Part shown: positions 1 to 5,614 of the stretch, piece by piece
How positions within the stretch are numbered: the stretch's first letter is position 1
How the letters are laid out: each line of letters starts with the position of its first letter
NCBI GenBank assembly: GCA_030263275.1
Contig: SZOR01000111.1
Location: forward strand, 1 to 12,902
Length of the DNA: 12,902 nt
Source of the DNA: DSNY01 sp016861185
GTDB taxonomy: Bacteria; Pseudomonadota; Gammaproteobacteria; Burkholderiales; Burkholderiaceae_F
Reading direction: 5' to 3'
Program-made: the position numbers and the translations under genes
The notes under the pieces: generated by a model
The model's input: only the letters and a program-made list of their open reading frames with translations
Databases searched by the model: none
What the model was told of the DNA's origin: nothing

Positions 1-1
1 A

Positions 2-469
2 ACCGGCGACTGGTTCCACGTCGAAGTCGCCGCGTATCCCGAGTATCACCCCCAGGCGCGTTCGCCCGCCGAGGATCTCGCCAATTTCGTGCGCAAGGTG
101 CGCGCCGGCGCCGATTCGGCGATCACGCAGTATTTCTACAACTCGGACGCGTACTTCCGCTTCGTCGACGACGTCGCTGCGCTCGGCTGCACGGTGCCGA
201 TCGTGCCGGGCATCATGCCGATCACCAACTACGCGCAACTCGCGCGCTTTTCCGACGCCTGCGGCGCGGAGATACCGCGCTGGATCCGCAAGCGGCTGGA
301 GAGCTTCGGCGACGACCGCGAATCGATCCGCGCCTTCGGCCTGGACGTCGTCACCGACCTGTGCGAACAGGTTCTCGCGGTCGACGCCCCCGGCCTGCAC
401 TTCTACACGATGAATCAGGCCGAGCCGACGCTCGCGATCTGGCAGCGTCTCGGTCTGCCGGCCGGCTGA
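2..469 (+). CDS. metF: 5,10-methylenetetrahydrofolate reductase, C-terminal part (5' end outside window)
   Basis: The open frame enters from the left edge and gives about 155 residues before a TGA at 467-469. MetF is the FAD-dependent cytoplasmic enzyme that reduces 5,10-methylene-THF to 5-methyl-THF, the methyl donor for methionine synthesis. Visible family hallmarks are PEYHPQA near the left edge, the PIVPGIMPI strand-loop, and the C-terminal GLHFYTMNQAEPT segment, which in the family lines the folate and NADH site. The usual length is about 275-300 residues, so roughly the first 120-140 lie outside. The internal GTG at 89 is not a start, because similarity continues upstream of it. The next gene is convergent and ends only 16 bases away, with no clear terminator hairpin between them. 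Identification is secure. Confidence 0.95.
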   Translation, partial: TGDWFHVEVAAYPEYHPQARSPAEDLANFVRKVRAGADSAITQYFYNSDAYFRFVDDVAALGCTVPIVPGIMPITNYAQLARFSDACGAEIPRWIRKRLESFGDDRESIRAFGLDVVTDLCEQVLAVDAPGLHFYTMNQAEPTLAIWQRLGLPAG

Positions 470-485
470 ACGGCCGCCGTCGAAC

Positions 486-686
486 TCAGATCAGACAGGC
501 GAGCGCGCCGGCCCGGACGGCGCGCGCGTCCGCGCTTGGGCTCGCGTCCGTCGACGCATCCGCGAGCGCCCGCGCAACGCCGCCGGCGGTCGCTGCGCCG
601 ATGTCGAGCACCGCGCCGCCGAGCACCGCGGCAGCGACGAGTCCGAGCAGCCACATCCACAACGAATCGAGTTTCCACGCGTTCAC
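486..686 (-). CDS. small single-TM hypothetical protein downstream of the DUF2917 gene
   Basis: This frame encodes 66 residues starting at GTG (684-686). I accept it as real because a near-perfect Shine-Dalgarno, AAGGAGG (complement of 692-698), lies 5 bases before the GTG, and because it follows the DUF2917 gene on the same strand after 47 bases, so the two are probably co-transcribed. The N-terminus (MNAWKLDSLWMW) is followed by a hydrophobic stretch at about residues 9-28 rich in Leu, Val, Ala and Gly, which would form one membrane helix. The C-terminal half is rich in Ala, Asp, Ser and Arg and probably soluble. I recognise no family and can assign no function. Short membrane proteins like this are often poorly conserved, so an accidental open frame in GC-rich DNA remains possible, though the ribosome site argues against it. 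Confidence 0.62.
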   Translation of the reverse strand: MNAWKLDSLWMWLLGLVAAAVLGGAVLDIGAATAGGVARALADASTDASPSADARAVRAGALACLI

Positions 687-691
687 GGCAG

Positions 692-698
692 CCTCCTT
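692..698 (-). promoter_or_regulatory. strong Shine-Dalgarno that fixes the 66-aa gene
   Basis: On the minus strand the bases read AAGGAGG followed by CTGCC and then GTG. This is an almost complete match to the anti-Shine-Dalgarno with 5-base spacing. It is the main reason for accepting the small gene and its GTG start. Confidence 0.7.
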
Positions 699-732
699 GG
701 CTCGACAGCGATCGCGACGGGTGGGACCGGAC

Positions 733-1080
733 TCAGCCGGGCTGCGCGCCGGCCAATTGCAGCCGCGTGCGCCAGCGCTGCACGCCGCGCGCGACCGCGC
801 CGGCCGCGTCGACGATGCGGCGCCACAGACGCGGCGCGTGCGACACGCGCTCGACGATCTCGACGCGCGAAGGCGCGAGGCTCTCGAGCAGCGCGGTGCC
901 GCGCGCCCGCAGCGCGACTTCGTCGCCGCTGCCGGCGATCGCGTCCTGCGGGAGTCCTTCTTCGGTCAGCCAGATGCTGCCGTACAACACGCGCACCTTC
1001 GCGCCCGGGTGCGATTCGAACATCAGCATCTGTTCGTAGCCCAGATCGATCGTGCGCACGGTCATCGGTTCCCAGCTCAT
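733..1080 (-). CDS. DUF2917 domain protein
   Basis: This gene encodes a 115-residue soluble protein. The segment from about residue 8 to 65 matches the DUF2917 pattern: a polar N-terminus, then G-A-K-V-R-V-L-Y-G-S-I-W-L-T-E-E-G and a downstream G-D-E-V, as in a small beta-rich, cupin-like fold. DUF2917 has no established biochemical function. The remainder is helical and basic (RLWRRIVDAAG onward). I chose ATG 1080 because GGAG lies 6 bases upstream on the minus strand and similarity begins there; a longer frame to 1155 would run through the promoter. The gene diverges from a LysR regulator, and the intergenic region holds a consensus-like promoter with a LysR palindrome centred near -65, so it is the regulator's probable target. 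The 66-aa gene follows. I recall DUF2917 genes beside LysR genes in other Burkholderiales, but could not check this. Confidence 0.8.
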   Translation of the reverse strand: MSWEPMTVRTIDLGYEQMLMFESHPGAKVRVLYGSIWLTEEGLPQDAIAGSGDEVALRARGTALLESLAPSRVEIVERVSHAPRLWRRIVDAAGAVARGVQRWRTRLQLAGAQPG

Positions 1081-1126
1081 CGACTTCTCCCATTCGTTCG
1101 GCGCATGAGTGCGTCGGCACGGTCGA

Positions 1127-1155
1127 ATTAGATGCCTAGGGCGTCTGCTCGACAA
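1127..1155 (-). promoter_or_regulatory. candidate sigma-70 promoter for the DUF2917 gene
   Basis: The minus strand reads TTGTCG (complement of 1150-1155), a 17-base spacer, then TCTAAT (complement of 1127-1132), with 5 of 6 bases matching the -10 consensus. Transcription would start near 1120, leaving a leader of about 40 bases that contains the Shine-Dalgarno. The motif match is seen directly; the start site is inferred. Confidence 0.55.
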
Positions 1156-1170
1156 ACGAAAAGATCGCAG

Positions 1171-1199
1171 TTGATGGATGCACGAAGTGCATGTATGGT
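1171..1199 (+). promoter_or_regulatory. candidate sigma-70 promoter for the LysR gene
   Basis: TTGATG (1171-1176) is followed after exactly 17 bases by TATGGT (1194-1199), four matches in each hexamer. Transcription would start near 1206, about 33 bases before the chosen ATG. The LysR palindrome at 1178-1192 lies wholly inside the spacer, so regulator binding should block RNA polymerase here. This fits the usual negative autoregulation of LysR-type genes. Confidence 0.5.
1178..1192. promoter_or_regulatory. LysR-type operator, perfect palindrome ATGCAC-GAA-GTGCAT
   Basis: This is a perfect inverted repeat with 6-base arms and a 3-base centre, containing the T-N11-A core expected for LysR-type recognition sites (T1179, A1191). 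It lies inside the spacer of the LysR promoter and is centred near -65 of the divergent DUF2917 promoter, the standard position for a recognition binding site. The palindrome is seen directly; binding by the adjacent regulator is inferred. Confidence 0.65.
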
Positions 1200-1238
1200 C
1201 GCCCGATCGTCTCGAACCCGACCGGAACCGACCGCACG

Positions 1239-2198
1239 ATGTCCGCCAAACCCGCCGCAGCGCGCCGCGCCGCGCGACCGATCGCGCTGGCCGCGCTGCG
1301 CGGCTTCGAAAGCGCGGCGCGCCACCTGTCGTTCACGCTGGCGGCCGCCGAGCTGAGCCTGACGCAGTCGTCGATCAGCCGCCAGATCGCTTCGCTCGAA
1401 CGGCAGGTCGGCAAGCCGCTGTTCGTCCGCCGCACGCGCGCGCTCGAGCTGACCCCCGCCGGCGAGCGGCTGTACGCCGCCGTGCGCCAGAGCATCGGCG
1501 CGATCGACCGCTGCGTCGACGAGATCCGCGGTGTCGGCGGGCCGCCGCGCGTGACGGTCGCGACCTACGCCTCGTTCGCGTCGCTGTGGCTCGTGCCGCG
1601 GCTCGCGGCGTTCCAGAAGGCGCACCCGGAGATCGAGATCCGCATCGACGCGGCCGACCGCCTGGTCGACCTCGAGGCCGAGGAGATCGACATGGCGATC
1701 CGCTGGCTGCGGCCCGGTTCGAGCGTCGATCCAAGCGCGCTGCTGCTCGGCGAAGAGGAAGTCGCGCCGGCGCTGAGCCCGCGCCTGCTCGAATCGTCGG
1801 GCGCCGTCCTGAACACGCCCGCGGATCTGTTGAGCCTGCCGCTACTCGAAATGGACGACGGCTTGCCCAGCTCACCCTACAGCAGTTGGGTGCGCTGGTT
1901 CGAATTCGTCAAAGCCGGCCCGGTGCGGCCGCGCGCCGGCCGCCTTTACTTCACGTACCTGGACCAGGCGGTGCAGGCCGCCGTGCGCGGCCAGGGCGTC
2001 GCGATGGTGCGCACGCCGTTCCTCGACGATCTGGTGGCCAGCGGCGATCTTGCGATGCCGTTCCCGAAGCTGCGGATGCGCTCCGGCTACCGCTACTTCC
2101 TGATCGTCAACCCGCGCCGCGCCCACCTGCCGCAGGTCGAGACCTTCCGTGCGTGGGTCGTCGAGGAGTTCAAACGCGGGCCGCACCGGCTCACGTGA
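1239..2198 (+). CDS. LysR-family transcriptional regulator, GcvA-like
   Basis: This gene encodes a 319-residue cytoplasmic DNA-binding regulator of normal length for the family. An N-terminal winged helix-turn-helix spans about residues 14-72, with the typical A-L-R-G-F-E-S-A-A-R-H-L-S-F-T helix, the recognition stretch L-T-Q-S-S-I-S-R-Q-I, and the following L-E-x-Q-x-G-x-x-L-F. The effector domain follows from about residue 98; its Y-A-S-F-A-S-L-W-L-V-P-R-L start is characteristic of the GcvA subgroup. I chose ATG 1239 because it leaves about 14 residues before the HTH and sits downstream of a plausible promoter. ATG 1191 lies within the operator and is rejected. The Shine-Dalgarno is weak. 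The likely target is the divergent DUF2917 operon plus itself. The effector cannot be deduced; glycine-cleavage control is not implied, because no gcv genes are visible. Confidence 0.88.
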   Translation: MSAKPAAARRAARPIALAALRGFESAARHLSFTLAAAELSLTQSSISRQIASLERQVGKPLFVRRTRALELTPAGERLYAAVRQSIGAIDRCVDEIRGVGGPPRVTVATYASFASLWLVPRLAAFQKAHPEIEIRIDAADRLVDLEAEEIDMAIRWLRPGSSVDPSALLLGEEEVAPALSPRLLESSGAVLNTPADLLSLPLLEMDDGLPSSPYSSWVRWFEFVKAGPVRPRAGRLYFTYLDQAVQAAVRGQGVAMVRTPFLDDLVASGDLAMPFPKLRMRSGYRYFLIVNPRRAHLPQVETFRAWVVEEFKRGPHRLT

Positions 2199-2210
2199 TC
2201 GGATCGTGCT

Positions 2211-2310
2211 GTTCGGATTGCGGATCGCGGATTGCGCTGGGCGTCGACGTGCGGCGCTGAGCGACCGGCGTCTGCGTCGCAATCCGCGATCCGAATCGCG
2301 CAATCCGAAC
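2211..2310. repeat. heptamer-array inverted pair (element A), possible bidirectional terminator
   Basis: The left arm 2211-2236 reads GTTCG followed by three 7-mers, GATTGCG, GATCGCG and GATTGCG. The right arm 2278-2310 is its inverse with one extra unit: CGCAATC, CGCGATC, CGAATCG, CGCAATC, then CGAAC. A perfect 15-bp stem (2222-2236 with 2278-2292) and an outer 12-bp stem (2211-2222 with 2299-2310) can form. The element fills the gap between two convergent genes, and its last base is the first base of the cyclo-ligase stop codon (complement). It could act as a bidirectional terminator or mRNA end protector, although no T-run follows. Related arrays lie at 7725-7756 and 10360-10484. Confidence 0.75.
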
Positions 2311-2882
2311 TAAAGCACGCCCGACTCGGTGATGACCAGGTCGAGCCGTACGTCGTGCGGCTGCGGATCGATCGACGCGATGCGGCCGCAATCGAAACCC
2401 ACGCCGACCAGCGCCGGGCGCACCGCGAACGCGGCCGCGGTGCGGTCGTAGAAGCCGCCGCCGTAACCGAGGCGGTAACGCTGGTTGTCGATTCCGACGC
2501 ACGGGATCAGAAGAAGCTGCGGCACGACCCTCTGCACGACCGCGGGCACCGCGATGCCGTAGGCGCCGGCCTGCATCGGCGTGTGCGGCGTCCACGCTGC
2601 GAACTCGAGCACTTCGCCGGCGACCACGGGCAGCGCTGCCGTCCGTCCGGCGCTTTCCGCCAACCACTCGCGGATCACCGGCGCCAGATCGGGCTCGCCG
2701 CGCACCGGCCAGAAGAACGCAAGCCGCACCACCGGCATCGTGCGCAGCCAGCGGCCGACGCGCGCGACCAACGCGCGCTCGCGGACCTCCCGATCGGCCA
2801 GCGCCGCGCGCGCCGCGAGTAAACGCGCGCGCAGGCTGGCGCGTTCGGAGTCGGGCTGGATCGTCGGGTCTTTCGTTTCCAT
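2310..2882 (-). CDS. fau: 5-formyltetrahydrofolate cyclo-ligase (5,10-methenyl-THF synthetase)
   Basis: This gene encodes 190 residues, the usual size. The enzyme uses ATP to convert 5-formyl-THF to 5,10-methenyl-THF in the cytoplasm, returning stored folate to the one-carbon pool. Visible motifs are the N-terminal helix S-L-R-A-R-L-L-A-A-R (residues 16-25), F-F-W-P-V-R-G-E-P-D near 56-65, the nucleotide-binding loop R-L-G-Y-G-G-G-F-Y-D-R (137-147), and a D-x-x-x-D-x-V-I-T-E C-terminus. The ATG at 2880-2882 is the natural start; no strong Shine-Dalgarno is visible. It diverges from the lytic transglycosylase gene across 158 bases and converges with the LysR gene, with heptamer element A at its 3' end. 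metF is also in the window, so two folate genes are near each other but are not co-transcribed. Confidence 0.93.
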   Translation of the reverse strand: METKDPTIQPDSERASLRARLLAARAALADREVRERALVARVGRWLRTMPVVRLAFFWPVRGEPDLAPVIREWLAESAGRTAALPVVAGEVLEFAAWTPHTPMQAGAYGIAVPAVVQRVVPQLLLIPCVGIDNQRYRLGYGGGFYDRTAAAFAVRPALVGVGFDCGRIASIDPQPHDVRLDLVITESGVL

Positions 2883-3003
2883 CGCGCGGTGCGGTCTGGC
2901 CGCAGAATACGGGCATTGCGAAACGAAGGGCCGTGAATATTCGGCGTTCGACCCGTACGCGGCTTATGCAAACTTTTGCCCGATTCGCCTTTCGAAGCAA
3001 GGC

Positions 3004-3033
3004 TTGCCGCGCCTTCGCACGTACTGCTAGTCT
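3004..3033 (+). promoter_or_regulatory. candidate promoter for slt, possibly giving a leaderless mRNA
   Basis: TTGCCG (3004-3009) and TAGTCT (3028-3033) are separated by 18 bases. The -10 box ends only 7 bases before the ATG at 3041, so transcription would begin at or next to the start codon. No Shine-Dalgarno precedes that ATG. The match is modest and the start site is inferred. Confidence 0.3.
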
Positions 3034-3040
3034 GCATCCG

Positions 3041-5029
3041 ATGTCGTTTCGTCTCGCTGTCTCCTGTATTGCCGCGCTGCTGATCGCGGCGCCGCCGCCC
3101 GCCGCTGCGAACGCAGCCACGCTGTCGCCCGACGACGCCTTTCTCGCCGCGCGCGAGGCCGCCCGCGTCGGCGACGAAGAGCGGCTCGCCGCGCTGGCGG
3201 CCGTGCTCGAGGAGCATCCGCTCGCCTCGTACGTCGAGCTCTGGCGCCTGCAGGTGCGGCTGCACAGCGACCCGCAGGAGCAGGTCGACGCCGCGGTCGC
3301 GCGCTTCCTCGAGCGCCACGCGGGCACCTACGTCGCGGACCGGATGCGGCTCGAGTGGCTGCTCGCGCTCGGTGCGCGCGGCGACCACGCGACCTTTTCG
3401 CGCGAACTGCCGCGGCTCGTGTGGAACGACGACGGCCAGCTTCGCTGCTACGCGATGCTCGTGCGCTATACGCGCAACGAAGGCCGCCGCATCGACGAGC
3501 TCGCGCGCGAGGCGCGCCGCGTGCTGGCCGCGAGCCGCGAATCGGGCGGCGAAGGCTGCATGGCGCTCACCGACGCGCTGCTCGCGTCCGCACACATCTC
3601 GCCCTGGGAGCGCGTGCGCGCGCTGGTCGAGCAGAACCAGATCGCGACCGCCAAGCGGCTCGCGGCGGCAATCCCGAACCTCGACGCCGCGCAGTTCGCG
3701 CAGGCGGTCGACCGCCCGGCCGCCTGGCTCGCTGCGCACGAACGACGGCTGACCGAAACGCAGCGCGAGCTGGCAATCGTCGCGATCGTTCGGCTCGCGC
3801 GCGACGAGCCTGCGCTGGCGGCGCGCTACGCCGGCGCGCTGGACCTGCACTTTTCGCCCGAGCAGCGCGGCATCGTGTGGGGTCGGATCGGCCACATGGG
3901 TGCGTTCAAGTTGCTCCCCGAGGCGGTCGACTGGTACCGCCGCGGCGGCGAACAGGTCGGCACCGGCGACGACGCGGCACGCGCCGACGAGGTGCTCGAA
4001 TGGCAGGTGCGCGCGGCGTTGCGCGCGCCGCGCGGGCCCGATTGGGAGATGGTCCGCAGCACGATCGAGCGCATGCCGGCCGACCTGCGGCGCGAGCCGG
4101 CGTGGGTGTACTGGTACGGGCGCGCGCTCGCCGCCGACGGCCGCGACGGCGAGGCACAGGCGCAATACAGGTCGATCGCGCACCGCTTCAACTTCTACGG
4201 CAAGCTCGCGGCCGAAGAACTGGGCCTGCCGATCGCGCTGCCGCCGCGCCCCACGCCGCCCACCGAGCAGCAGGTGGCGGGCTTCGCGGTGAACGCGGGC
4301 TTCGACCGCGCGCTGAAGTTCTACGAGCTGGGGCTGCGCGTCGAGGGCAACCGCGAATGGTCATGGCAGCTGCGCGGCTTCGACGATCGCAAGCTGCTCG
4401 CCGCCGCCGAATACGCGCGCAGCCGCGGCGTATACGACCGCATGATCGCCACCTCCGAGCGGACGCGCGAAGAGCACGACTTCACGCAGCGCTTCCCGGC
4501 GCCGCACCGCGAGACGCTGGCGCGCCACGCGCAGGCGGCCGGCCTCGACGAGACCTGGGTGTACGGGCTGATCCGGCAGGAGTCGCGCTTCATTCAGGAC
4601 GCGCGCTCGTCGGCCGGCGCGCAGGGGCTGATGCAGATCATGCCCGCGACCGCGCGCTACGTCGCGCGCCGCATGGGCGTGTCCGACTACCGCGCCGCGC
4701 GGCTCACCGATCTGGACGTGAACCTGCAGCTCGGCACCGCCTATCTGCGCATGGTCTTCGACGACCTCGACGGCCATCCGGTGCTCGCTTCGGCCGCGTA
4801 CAACGCCGGACCGAGCCGCCCGCGCGCGTGGCGCGCCGCGCTGGCGCGGCCGGTCGAAGGCGCGATCTTCGCCGAGACGATTCCGTTCAACGAAACGCGC
4901 GACTACGTCAAGCGCGTGATGTCGAACACCGTCTATTACGCGGCCCTGTTCGAGAAGCAGGCGCAGTCGCTGAAGGCGCGGCTCGGCGTGGTTTCCCCCA
5001 AAGCCGCCGGCACGACCGCGCTGCCCTGA
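3041..5029 (+). CDS. slt: soluble lytic murein transglycosylase (Slt70-type)
   Basis: This gene encodes 662 residues, matching the Slt70 family. The enzyme cleaves the MurNAc-GlcNAc bond of peptidoglycan in the periplasm, forming 1,6-anhydromuropeptides. A type I signal peptide is visible at residues 1 to about 25 (basic start, hydrophobic core, A-A-N-A before ATL). A long alpha-superhelical, Ala/Arg/Leu-rich region follows to about residue 480, then the catalytic SLT domain. This has the catalytic Glu514 in R-Q-E-S-R-F, then G-A-Q-G-L-M-Q-I-M-P-A-T-A, L-G-T-A-Y-L and A-Y-N-A-G-P-S-R. I chose ATG 3041 rather than an upstream GTG at 2933 because it begins the signal peptide; the 36 extra residues would hide it. 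It diverges from the cyclo-ligase gene, and a GC hairpin follows the stop. Confidence 0.92.
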   Translation: MSFRLAVSCIAALLIAAPPPAAANAATLSPDDAFLAAREAARVGDEERLAALAAVLEEHPLASYVELWRLQVRLHSDPQEQVDAAVARFLERHAGTYVADRMRLEWLLALGARGDHATFSRELPRLVWNDDGQLRCYAMLVRYTRNEGRRIDELAREARRVLAASRESGGEGCMALTDALLASAHISPWERVRALVEQNQIATAKRLAAAIPNLDAAQFAQAVDRPAAWLAAHERRLTETQRELAIVAIVRLARDEPALAARYAGALDLHFSPEQRGIVWGRIGHMGAFKLLPEAVDWYRRGGEQVGTGDDAARADEVLEWQVRAALRAPRGPDWEMVRSTIERMPADLRREPAWVYWYGRALAADGRDGEAQAQYRSIAHRFNFYGKLAAEELGLPIALPPRPTPPTEQQVAGFAVNAGFDRALKFYELGLRVEGNREWSWQLRGFDDRKLLAAAEYARSRGVYDRMIATSERTREEHDFTQRFPAPHRETLARHAQAAGLDETWVYGLIRQESRFIQDARSSAGAQGLMQIMPATARYVARRMGVSDYRAARLTDLDVNLQLGTAYLRMVFDDLDGHPVLASAAYNAGPSRPRAWRAALARPVEGAIFAETIPFNETRDYVKRVMSNTVYYAALFEKQAQSLKARLGVVSPKAAGTTALP

Positions 5030-5039
5030 GCCGGACCAC

Positions 5040-5058
5040 GGCGCGCTGGCGGCGCGCC
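5040..5058 (+). terminator. GC hairpin after slt, weak terminator candidate
   Basis: GGCGCGC (5040-5046) pairs with GCGCGCC (5052-5058) across a 5-base loop, starting 11 bases after the slt stop. There is no T-run, only GCTTCC, so if it terminates transcription it may need Rho or may only protect the 3' end. Confidence 0.3.
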
Positions 5059-5256
5059 GCTTCCGGATATCCCGCATGTAAGTCTGGCGCAAGCTTGGGG
5101 TCAGGCTGGTGACAGCTTCGCCCCCTACACTGCCCTTGCGCTGCGAAGTCGGCAACAGAACCGGCGCGTAGCGCAACACCCGAACCGGTCTGCCCCGCAT
5201 GCTTGCACCGTCGCTGATCCGGCGCTAGCTTGTATCGGCCGACCACCCATGACCCT

Positions 5257-5263
5257 GGGGAGG
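5257..5263 (+). promoter_or_regulatory. Shine-Dalgarno that sets the DUF485 gene start
   Basis: GGGGAGG lies 6 bases before ATG 5270, which makes that ATG the start rather than the in-frame ATG at 5249, seven codons upstream. The 240-base gap 5030-5269 before it shows no clear promoter. It contains a 7-bp inverted repeat, TTGCGCT (5136-5142) with AGCGCAA (5170-5176), and two copies of GAACCGG (5158, 5182) of unknown meaning. Confidence 0.6.
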
Positions 5264-5269
5264 AAAGCC

Positions 5270-5614
5270 ATGTCTGCCGGACAAGCGGCGAACGCGCCGT
5301 CATTGAACTGGGCGGCGATCGACGCCGACCCGCGCTTCCAGCGGCTGCACAGCAGAAAGGTCCGCTTTCTCGCGAGCCTGATGCTGTTTTCGATCGTCTT
5401 CTACTTCCTGCTGCCGATCGGCGCAGCGTATTTCCCCGAAGTCTTCAAGATCAGGCTGTGGGGGCCGCTGAACGTCGGCATCGCTTTCGCGCTGACCGAG
5501 TTCGTCGTCGCGTGGGGCATCGCGTTCCACTACTCGCGCCGCGCCAACGCGGAGTTCGACGAAATGGCGCGCGAGCTGATCCGCGACGCCGAGAAGATCG
5601 GGAGGACGTCATGA
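5270..5614 (+). CDS. yjcH: DUF485 membrane protein, small partner of acetate symporter
   Basis: This gene encodes 114 residues of the DUF485 (YjcH) family. Two membrane helices are visible, at about residues 35-57 (F-L-A-S-L-M-L-F-S-I-V-F-Y-F-L-L-P) and 72-92 (L-N-V-G-I-A-F-A-L-T-E-F-V-V-A-W-G-I). Between them is a short loop, and after them a charged tail with the conserved R-R-A-N-x-E-F-D motif. The N-terminal D-P-R-F-Q-R-L-H-S-R-K is also typical. In E. coli the homologue precedes actP; its exact role is not settled, and an accessory function in symport is inferred from that linkage. The start at 5270 is fixed by a strong ribosome site. Its stop overlaps the actP start as ATGA, so the two are translationally coupled. 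Confidence 0.9.
   Translation: MSAGQAANAPSLNWAAIDADPRFQRLHSRKVRFLASLMLFSIVFYFLLPIGAAYFPEVFKIRLWGPLNVGIAFALTEFVVAWGIAFHYSRRANAEFDEMARELIRDAEKIGRTS

Noticed and set aside
1191..1238. Upstream ATG for the LysR gene
   Set aside because: It lies inside the palindromic operator and upstream of the inferred transcription start; the family N-terminus fits ATG 1239.
2675..4183. Open frame of 502 codons on the minus strand overlapping slt and the cyclo-ligase gene
   Set aside because: It is a shadow of slt and of the cyclo-ligase in another frame, with Arg-rich composition and no recognisable motifs or ribosome site.
5136..5176. 7-bp inverted repeat TTGCGCT/AGCGCAA with a 27-base loop before the DUF485 gene
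   Set aside because: The arms are short and widely spaced; in DNA this GC-rich it may be chance, and no regulator is suggested.
5187..5207. Possible sigma-54 promoter (TTGCA at 5203-5207) before the acetate operon
   Set aside because: The required GG is not found at the proper distance from GC; the nearest GG is 16 bases away instead of 10.
5249..5269. Upstream in-frame ATG for the DUF485 gene
   Set aside because: A consensus Shine-Dalgarno with 6-base spacing serves ATG 5270, and using 5249 would place that site inside the coding sequence.
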